Assembly: GCA_024275695.1 (NCBI GenBank)
Contig: JAJRYP010000072.1
Coordinates: forward strand, 1-7,786
Origin: Patescibacteria group bacterium
Lineage (GTDB): Bacteria; Patescibacteriota; Gracilibacteria; UBA1369; PNNO01
Direction of reading: 5' to 3'
DNA: 7,786 nt
Part shown: piece after piece, positions 1-4,458 of the stretch
Layout: every line of letters begins with the position of its first letter
Position numbering within the stretch: the stretch's first letter is position 1
Translations under genes and position numbers: made by a program
Notes under the pieces: generated by a model
Database searches by the model: none
The model's input: the letters and a program-made list of their open reading frames with translations, nothing else
Told to the model about the DNA's origin: nothing

Positions 1-2
1 AC

Positions 3-435
3 GGTTTTTCAAGAGCGCGCGTAGAACAAATAATCAACGGGAACCTGGAACGAATACGCGGACGCGCATGCGCGGTTCAAAAAATTAACAAACTGACACT
101 GAAAGATAAAAGCGGATTCTTCAGCTGGCTGGAAAACAACGGATTCACACCCGAACAACAACAATGGATTATGCTCTATATGGGATTTCATAAAGGAATC
201 AAACGAAGATACAACAACGAAACTCAAATCGCAAAATATTTATCGACTGAAACCGGGAAAACACCAAATAAAAGGGAAATAAAAAAAAGTTCTGACAAAA
301 TTTAAACAACTTCAAAAAGAAGATAAAAATCATAATCGAGAGTTGGAAAATTATTACACATCGGAAACAATAACGCATTCATTCGGAGAAGTTGCGGCGT
401 TTTGCAGAAGAGTGAAAGAAGAACTGGAATTGTAA
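3..435 (+). pseudogene. 3' part of an unrecognised gene, broken by a frameshift at an A8 tract
   Basis: I do not recognise this protein. One frame is open from the window edge to a TAA at 303-305 (about 100 residues), including a stretch rich in Trp, Tyr and Gln around FTPEQQQWIMLYMGF. Removing one A from the A8 tract at 281-288 joins it without interruption to the next frame, which runs to a TAA at 433-435 and reads on as VLTKFKQLQKEDKN...FCRRVKEELEL. Both halves look like one charged, soluble, helical protein of at least 144 residues. The order of a WI-LY helix, a TQIAKYLS helix and a KREIKKVLTKF helix vaguely recalls a helix-turn-helix such as sigma region 4, but this is only a weak impression. 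The 5' end lies outside the window. The shift may be a sequencing or assembly indel, a true mutation, or, less likely, programmed slippage. There is no in-frame TGA in the joined reading. Confidence 0.55.
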
Positions 436-475
436 CGCACTTGCGACACCGTCCGAAAAAATCGCGAAAGAAGGT

Positions 476-522
476 TTGTAAATAAGAAAGGGTTGTTTGA
501 TAATACAAAAGACTTGTAAAAT
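476..522 (+). promoter_or_regulatory. candidate promoter for the VIT-like/AI-2E gene pair
   Basis: Two overlapping sigma70-like arrangements are visible: TTGTAA (476-481), 17 bases, GATAAT (499-504); and TTGTTT (493-498), 18 bases, TAAAAT (517-522). The second uses the same -10 hexamer as the promoters proposed before the TIM-barrel gene and rpoB, and would place the start of transcription about 23 bases before the ATG at 553. This is consensus matching by eye only. The rest of the 117-base gap after the broken gene shows nothing else that I can support. Confidence 0.45.
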
Positions 523-552
523 GTTTTTAAAATTCTTTTAAAATAATCTCGA

Positions 553-1029
553 ATGCAACATTCACTCAAAATCGGTATAAGCTTTGGGCTTACTTCAGCT
601 ATAATAACGACTCTCGGACTTATTGTGGGTTTGAATGCCGGAACTTCATCAAAATTAGTTGTAATTGGAGGAATTTTAACCATTGCTATTGCCGATGCGT
701 TTTCAGATTCACTCGGAATTCATATTTCGGAAGAATCGGAAAATGTTCACACCGCTAAAGAAATATGGATTTCAACAAGTGCGACTTTTTTTGCAAAACT
801 CCTTTTTGCGCTAACATTTCTTGTCCCCGTACTCTTACTTGATCTTTATACGGCCATTATTGTGAGTATCGCATGGGGTCTTTTTTCACTTTCCGTTTTT
901 AGTTATTACATAGCAAGCAAGCAAAAAGGGAATCCGTGGAAGGCAGTCATAGAACATCTCGCAATCGGAGTTCTTGTTATTATTGTAACGAACTTTGTAG
1001 GACAATGGATTGGAACAGTTTTTTCTTAA
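553..1029 (+). CDS. short VIT1/CCC1-like membrane protein
   Basis: This is a 158-residue membrane protein with five likely transmembrane segments (about 6-27, 34-56, 72-97, 98-120 and 132-155). The first two resemble the paired N-terminal helices of the VIT1/CCC1 family, which moves Fe2+ or Mn2+ across membranes: compare TTLGLIVGL in TM1 and IADAFSDSLGIHIS in TM2 with the family pattern of TM1 ending in LVxG and TM2 with A-x-S-M-x-x-G-E. Only a short loop (59-71) separates TM2 and TM3, so the Glu-rich cytoplasmic metal-binding domain of plant VIT1 is absent. By my alignment from memory the TM1 Asp is Ser15 and the TM2 Met is Asp52, so metal transport is a family-level guess rather than a demonstrated role. 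An in-frame TAA at 544-546 just upstream fixes the start region; no Shine-Dalgarno sequence is present. The next gene starts 10 bases after the stop, so the two are probably co-transcribed. Confidence 0.75.
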   Translation: MQHSLKIGISFGLTSAIITTLGLIVGLNAGTSSKLVVIGGILTIAIADAFSDSLGIHISEESENVHTAKEIWISTSATFFAKLLFALTFLVPVLLLDLYTAIIVSIAWGLFSLSVFSYYIASKQKGNPWKAVIEHLAIGVLVIIVTNFVGQWIGTVFS

Positions 1030-1039
1030 TATATAAATT

Positions 1040-2059
1040 ATGACAACAGTACATACAAGCATTAAATATCTTATTCTAGCCTTATTCGCGTTCCTTTTCG
1101 GACTAATCGTATGGCCTTATTTGCCAAGCATTGTATTCGCTATCATTTTTACAATCAGCTTTTATCCGTTAATGAAATTTTTCACTCAAAAGCTTAAAAT
1201 TCCAAAAGTAATATCAGCGGTTATTGTGCTTTTCATAACACTTATTTTTATATTTACTCCACTGGCGCTTTTAATAGGATTAATTGCAAAAGAAGCACTC
1301 GCGTTTGTTCAAACATTCGATCAAAACGCGTTCTGGGAATTTTTTGACACGTTTTCGAAATTCAGTGTTTTCGGATTCACGCTTGATATAGATCAAATTA
1401 AAGAAGGTGTTCAAACCGTCCTTCAAAATGCCGGGAACATCATATATGGAATGACTGCTAATATCGGAACAAATGTCGCGCAGTTCATATTTCTCTTTTT
1501 CGTTTTTTTGTTCATGTACATTTTTTTTCTTATCGATTCCGAGAAACTACTTGCAAATGTAAAAAAAATAGCTCCGTTCAGTACGAAACAGAATGAAAAA
1601 TTATTCAAAAAATTTCAACATGTTGCGAAAACCGTTTTTGTTGGGAATGTGATTTCAGCATGTCTTTCAGGAATTTTCGCATATATCGGTTTTACTTTTT
1701 TTAACATACCCGGAGCTCTCATCTGGGCACTTTTAGCGGCTTTACTTTCCTTAATTCCAACAATCGGATCTTTTGTGGTTTACGCGCTTGGAGCGATCAT
1801 CGTATATTTTCTTACAGGAGGCTACGCGGCTCTTTTTGTACTCGCATATTACATCGTTATCGAAATCGTCATAGTTCAAAGTATCATAAAGCCAAAACTT
1901 GTAGATGAAAAAATCGCGGTTCATCCGGTGCTTGTATTTTTGGCAATCGTCGGAGGAATAAACGCATTCGGATCTATCGGAATTATATACGGACCTTTAA
2001 TTGTCGTACTTTTTGTGACAATGTATGAATTTATTGTTGTTACGCAAAAAAAAGAATAG
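1040..2059 (+). CDS. AI-2E family transporter (PerM/UPF0118 type)
   Basis: This is a 339-residue polytopic inner-membrane protein, normal in length for the AI-2E/PerM family. It has two N-terminal helices (about 9-27 and 29-47), a third at 57-83, a soluble stretch at 84-147 typical of the family, a helix at 148-165, and a C-terminal bundle from about 203 onward. Family hallmarks are visible: LLSLIPTIGSF at 235-245 and the IIKPKLVDEKIAVHPVLVFL segment (282-301), followed by VGGINAFGSIGIIYGPL at 304-320. Members include the E. coli autoinducer-2 exporter TqsA and Na+/H+ antiporters, and the substrate cannot be told from the sequence. It follows the VIT-like gene by 10 bases without a Shine-Dalgarno sequence, so it is likely the second gene of a two-gene membrane operon. 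It ends in TAG just after an intact A8 tract. No frameshift or in-frame TGA is seen. Confidence 0.92.
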   Translation: MTTVHTSIKYLILALFAFLFGLIVWPYLPSIVFAIIFTISFYPLMKFFTQKLKIPKVISAVIVLFITLIFIFTPLALLIGLIAKEALAFVQTFDQNAFWEFFDTFSKFSVFGFTLDIDQIKEGVQTVLQNAGNIIYGMTANIGTNVAQFIFLFFVFLFMYIFFLIDSEKLLANVKKIAPFSTKQNEKLFKKFQHVAKTVFVGNVISACLSGIFAYIGFTFFNIPGALIWALLAALLSLIPTIGSFVVYALGAIIVYFLTGGYAALFVLAYYIVIEIVIVQSIIKPKLVDEKIAVHPVLVFLAIVGGINAFGSIGIIYGPLIVVLFVTMYEFIVVTQKKE

Positions 2060-2078
2060 GTTAGCTCTGCCTGTTTTC

Positions 2079-2107
2079 TTTACAATCCACCCACCATCAT
2101 CTATAAA
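2079..2107 (+). promoter_or_regulatory. serS promoter
   Basis: TTTACA (2079-2084) and TATAAA (2102-2107) are separated by exactly 17 bases, and each matches the sigma70 consensus at five of six positions. Transcription would start near 2114, giving a leader of about 20 bases before the serS ATG at 2134. This promoter separates serS from the membrane-protein operon upstream. Confidence 0.6.
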
Positions 2108-2133
2108 GGTAGAGGCAATTTAATTTACAAAAA

Positions 2134-3405
2134 ATGCTGGATCTTAAATTTATTGTTGAAAATATCGATCTTGTTAAAGAAGGTTGCAGGAAAAAACGCG
2201 TAGATGTTGATATTGATAAACTTATTCAAATTGATAATGAACGTCGGATTTTAATTGCGGAAGTAGATAAACTTCGAAACAGACAAAACGCTGTTTCCAA
2301 AGAAATTCCGCAAAAAAAAGACAATGAAAAGGAGACTCTTTTGGCTGAGATGAAAAAATTGAAAGAAAATTTGAAAATTAAAGAGCAGGAGCTTGAAGAT
2401 ATTCAAGAAATTTTGGATGAGCTTGCGCTGCAAGTTCCCAATCCGCCTCTTCCCGATGTCCCGGAAGGCATGGATGATCAAGATAACCAAATTATTAAAA
2501 CCCATCTTGATCCTACCGAATTTGAATTCGAGCCGAAAGATCACGTGGCTATTGGAAAAGATTTAGATTTAATTGATCTTGAAAAAGGTGCCCTAACTTC
2601 CGGCGCACGCTTTTATTATGTAAAGAATGATCTTGTTTTACTTGAATTTGCACTTGTTCAATATGCTTTAAGCAAAATCACGCCAAAAGGATTCAAGCCA
2701 ATTCTGCCACCAATCCTTGTTCGCGAACATGCAATGCTCGGAACGGGATTTTTTCCCGCCGAAAAAAACGAAATTTATTCGGTAAATCCCGAAGACGACG
2801 ATCTGTATTTAATCGGAACAGGCGAAGTTCCTTTATGCATGCTTCATTATGATGAAATTATTGATGAAAAAGATTTACCTTTAAGGTACGTTGCATTTTC
2901 ACCTTGTTTCAGACGAGAAGCGGGAAGTTACGGAAAGGATACTCACGGAATTATTCGCGTTCATCAATTTGATAAAATAGAAATGTTTTCGTTTGTGCAT
3001 CCGGACAAATCAGAACAGGAGCACGAGCTTCTTGTAAACATTGAAGAAGAGCTTATCCAAGGATTGGGTTTACCATATCAACTTGTAAATGTATGTGGTG
3101 GAGATCTTGGAAATCCGGCGGCAAAAAAAATCGATATTGAAGCCTGGATTCCAACTCAAGGGAAATACAGGGAAATCACAAGTTGTTCAAATACAACAAC
3201 TTACCAAGCCAGACGAAGCAAGATTCGATTTAAGGATTCAAGTGGCAAAAAAGAGTATGTCCATACTTTAAACGGAACAGGACTGGCAATGGCAAGAATG
3301 TTTGTTGCAATTCTTGAGAATTATCAACAAAAAGATGGCAGCGTTGAGGTCCCGGCGGCTTTAAGGCCTTATATGGGTGGAAAAGAAAGGATTGAACGCG
3401 TATAA
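2134..3405 (+). CDS. serS: seryl-tRNA synthetase
   Basis: This cytoplasmic class II aminoacyl-tRNA synthetase charges tRNA-Ser with serine (and also serves tRNA-Sec where present). It is complete at 423 residues, the usual bacterial length. Residues about 27-100 form the long antiparallel coiled-coil arm that binds the tRNA long variable arm. The catalytic domain follows: motif 1 at 188-206 (LPPILVREHAMLGTGFF), the TGE serine/ATP site at 229-231, motif 2 with FRRE at 259-262 and the G-x-D-T-x-G-x-x-R-x-H-Q-F run at 267-279, the serine-binding EITSCSN at 347-353, and motif 3 with GTGLAMAR at 381-388 and EVPAALRPYMGG at 405-416. Arg261, Arg361 and Arg365 are encoded by CGA and Arg38 by CGG, showing that these codons mean Arg here. 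An in-frame TAG at 2110-2112 precedes the start; there is no Shine-Dalgarno sequence, only an A-rich run before ATG. Two A8 tracts inside the gene stay in frame. It has its own promoter. Confidence 0.98.
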   Translation: MLDLKFIVENIDLVKEGCRKKRVDVDIDKLIQIDNERRILIAEVDKLRNRQNAVSKEIPQKKDNEKETLLAEMKKLKENLKIKEQELEDIQEILDELALQVPNPPLPDVPEGMDDQDNQIIKTHLDPTEFEFEPKDHVAIGKDLDLIDLEKGALTSGARFYYVKNDLVLLEFALVQYALSKITPKGFKPILPPILVREHAMLGTGFFPAEKNEIYSVNPEDDDLYLIGTGEVPLCMLHYDEIIDEKDLPLRYVAFSPCFRREAGSYGKDTHGIIRVHQFDKIEMFSFVHPDKSEQEHELLVNIEEELIQGLGLPYQLVNVCGGDLGNPAAKKIDIEAWIPTQGKYREITSCSNTTTYQARRSKIRFKDSSGKKEYVHTLNGTGLAMARMFVAILENYQQKDGSVEVPAALRPYMGGKERIERV

Positions 3406-3445
3406 AACCATCCTAAACACGGAAGTTTTGTAAACCTCTAAGTGG

Positions 3446-3475
3446 TTGCCAAAACACTGCTTTTTGTGTTAAAAT
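3446..3475 (+). promoter_or_regulatory. promoter of the TIM-barrel gene
   Basis: TTGCCA (3446-3451) and TAAAAT (3470-3475) lie 18 bases apart, each five of six to the sigma70 consensus. Transcription would begin near 3482, about 19 bases before the ATG. A small inverted repeat, AACAC/GTGTT (3453-3457 and 3466-3470), sits inside the spacer; it is short enough to be chance. Confidence 0.55.
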
Positions 3476-3500
3476 AACATGAACATTAAAATAAATCAGT

Positions 3501-4253
3501 ATGCTTGCATTATCAACAGATTCATTACGCGGATACGGATTAAACCGCATCTTTCAGTTTGTAAAAGAAGCCGGATACGACGGAATTGATTTATATATAG
3601 AAGAAAAGAATTACGATACTCATAATGCTGATTATATTAAAAGTTTATCATCCGAATATGGGCTGCCCATTCTTTCGATTCAATTACCGGATGTAACACC
3701 GAAACGTTTGGATAAAGCTATTGATATGGCAAAGAAAATTCATTCCAAGGTAATTATTATTCAGCCGCCAAAAATTTTAAATTTTGGACAAACTTCATGG
3801 CTAAAAAACAAAGTTCCGAAAATTCGAGCAAAAGAAAATATTTCGATCGCCCTTGAGAACGCACCCGCGGATTTCATCCTTGGAATCATCCCGAAACATG
3901 CCATGAACAACATTGTAGAAATGAAAAAATTCAAACATGCCTGTATCGATACAACAAGGATAGCGACAAAGCGTCAAGATCTGATGCGCGTTTATAAATC
4001 ACTTGAAAAATATTTGGTACATATCCATATATCAAATGTGAAAGGTTCAAAGCATTATTATCTTCCCGATGACGGGATTCTTCCTCTTGAAAGCTTTTTA
4101 ACAAAGCTAAAGCAGGACGAATTTCCGGGCACAATTTCAATGAAGGTTAATCCAAAATTTCTTGAAGCCGGTAATGATGAAAAATTGGTTAAACATTTGA
4201 AAGAGATGAAAGACTATTACGATAAATATTTCACAAACGCAAAGATTTCATAG
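3501..4253 (+). CDS. xylose-isomerase-like TIM-barrel protein (sugar phosphate isomerase/epimerase family)
   Basis: This 250-residue cytoplasmic protein has the fold of the AP-endonuclease-2/xylose-isomerase-like superfamily, whose members isomerise or epimerise sugars or cut DNA at abasic sites, generally with a divalent metal. The barrel can be followed: first strand LALST (2-6), GYDGIDLYI at 25-33, LPILSIQLP at 55-63, VIIIQPP at 84-90, ISIALENAP at 114-122 with Glu119 as a likely metal ligand, ACIDTTRI at 147-154 with Asp150, VHIHISNVKG at 173-182 with His174/His176, then a DDGILPLESFL segment (190-200) and the last strand TISMKVNP at 211-218. In the last strand the Glu usually found is Lys215, so the metal site looks incomplete. 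The substrate is unknown. An in-frame TAA at 3492-3494 precedes the start and there is no Shine-Dalgarno sequence. It lies between serS and rpoB, but its own promoter and rpoB's suggest a single-gene unit. Confidence 0.85.
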   Translation: MLALSTDSLRGYGLNRIFQFVKEAGYDGIDLYIEEKNYDTHNADYIKSLSSEYGLPILSIQLPDVTPKRLDKAIDMAKKIHSKVIIIQPPKILNFGQTSWLKNKVPKIRAKENISIALENAPADFILGIIPKHAMNNIVEMKKFKHACIDTTRIATKRQDLMRVYKSLEKYLVHIHISNVKGSKHYYLPDDGILPLESFLTKLKQDEFPGTISMKVNPKFLEAGNDEKLVKHLKEMKDYYDKYFTNAKIS

Positions 4254-4290
4254 AAAAGCTTACTGATTCATTAGGAATCTGTTTCCGGAT

Positions 4291-4322
4291 TTTGAAACAT
4301 ATCAATTCTTTCAAATATTTTC
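4291..4322 (+). terminator. weak candidate terminator after the TIM-barrel gene
   Basis: A perfect 7-bp stem TTTGAAA/TTTCAAA (4291-4297 and 4309-4315) with an 11-base loop is followed by TATTTTCTT. The stem has only one G-C pair, so it would be weak; the position, just before the rpoB promoter, is what makes it plausible. A smaller hairpin GATTC/GAATC (4265-4279) lies upstream. Confidence 0.25.
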
Positions 4323-4350
4323 TTGACAACAACTCGAAAATAAATAAAAT
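4323..4350 (+). promoter_or_regulatory. rpoB promoter
   Basis: A perfect -35 hexamer TTGACA (4323-4328) and TAAAAT (4345-4350) are 16 bases apart, the best sigma70-type promoter in the window. Transcription would start near 4357, leaving a leader of about 100 nt, much longer than the roughly 20-nt leaders predicted for the other genes. It indicates that rpoB is transcribed independently of its upstream neighbours. Confidence 0.7.
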
Positions 4351-4366
4351 AACTTTGCTGTCAGAG

Positions 4367-4397
4367 AGATCTCCGTTTTTTATTACCCGGGAGATTT
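4367..4397 (+). promoter_or_regulatory. hairpin in the rpoB leader
   Basis: AGATCTCC (4367-4374) can pair with GGAGATTT (4390-4397), eight pairs including one G-U, around a T-rich 15-base loop. The 3' arm contains GGGAG (4389-4393), the only Shine-Dalgarno-like motif at a sensible distance from an ATG in this leader, and it would be hidden in the stem. A regulatory role such as attenuation or translational control is inference only. Confidence 0.35.
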
Positions 4398-4401
4398 ACG
4401 A

Positions 4402-4419
4402 ATGAGTTGTGAAAGATAG
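4402..4419 (+). other. five-codon mini-ORF in the rpoB leader
   Basis: ATG at 4402 opens a reading frame MSCER that ends in TAG (4417-4419). It is preceded at 8 bases by GGGAG, whereas the annotated genes lack such a site. It is in the same frame as rpoB but closed off by this TAG and by a TAA at 4426-4428, so it is not an alternative rpoB start. It could be a leader peptide or chance. Confidence 0.2.
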
Positions 4420-4458
4420 CGCATTTAAAGAGCCATATTCTGTCACTTAATTTTTATT

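Noticed and set aside
281..397. Alternative continuation of the first gene in the third frame, reading the TGA near 293 as Gly
   Set aside because: It gives a low-complexity Lys/Ile/Asn sequence ending soon, whereas the other frame gives a balanced, charged helical protein to 435.
9..683. Minus-strand reading frames over the left end
   Set aside because: They lie opposite the broken gene and the VIT-like gene, are short, start without promoters or ribosome sites, and resemble no known protein; the + strand reading is clearly better.
2065..2114. Pairing CTCTGCCT with AGGTAGAG after the AI-2E gene as a terminator
   Set aside because: The eight pairs include a G-U and span a 34-base loop, there is no T-run after the 3' arm, and the serS promoter lies inside it.
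3406..3470. Inverted repeats AACCA/TGGTT and AACAC/GTGTT after serS
   Set aside because: Five-base arms in AT-rich DNA are expected by chance. The first has a 32-base loop, and the second is followed by AAAATAAC rather than Ts.
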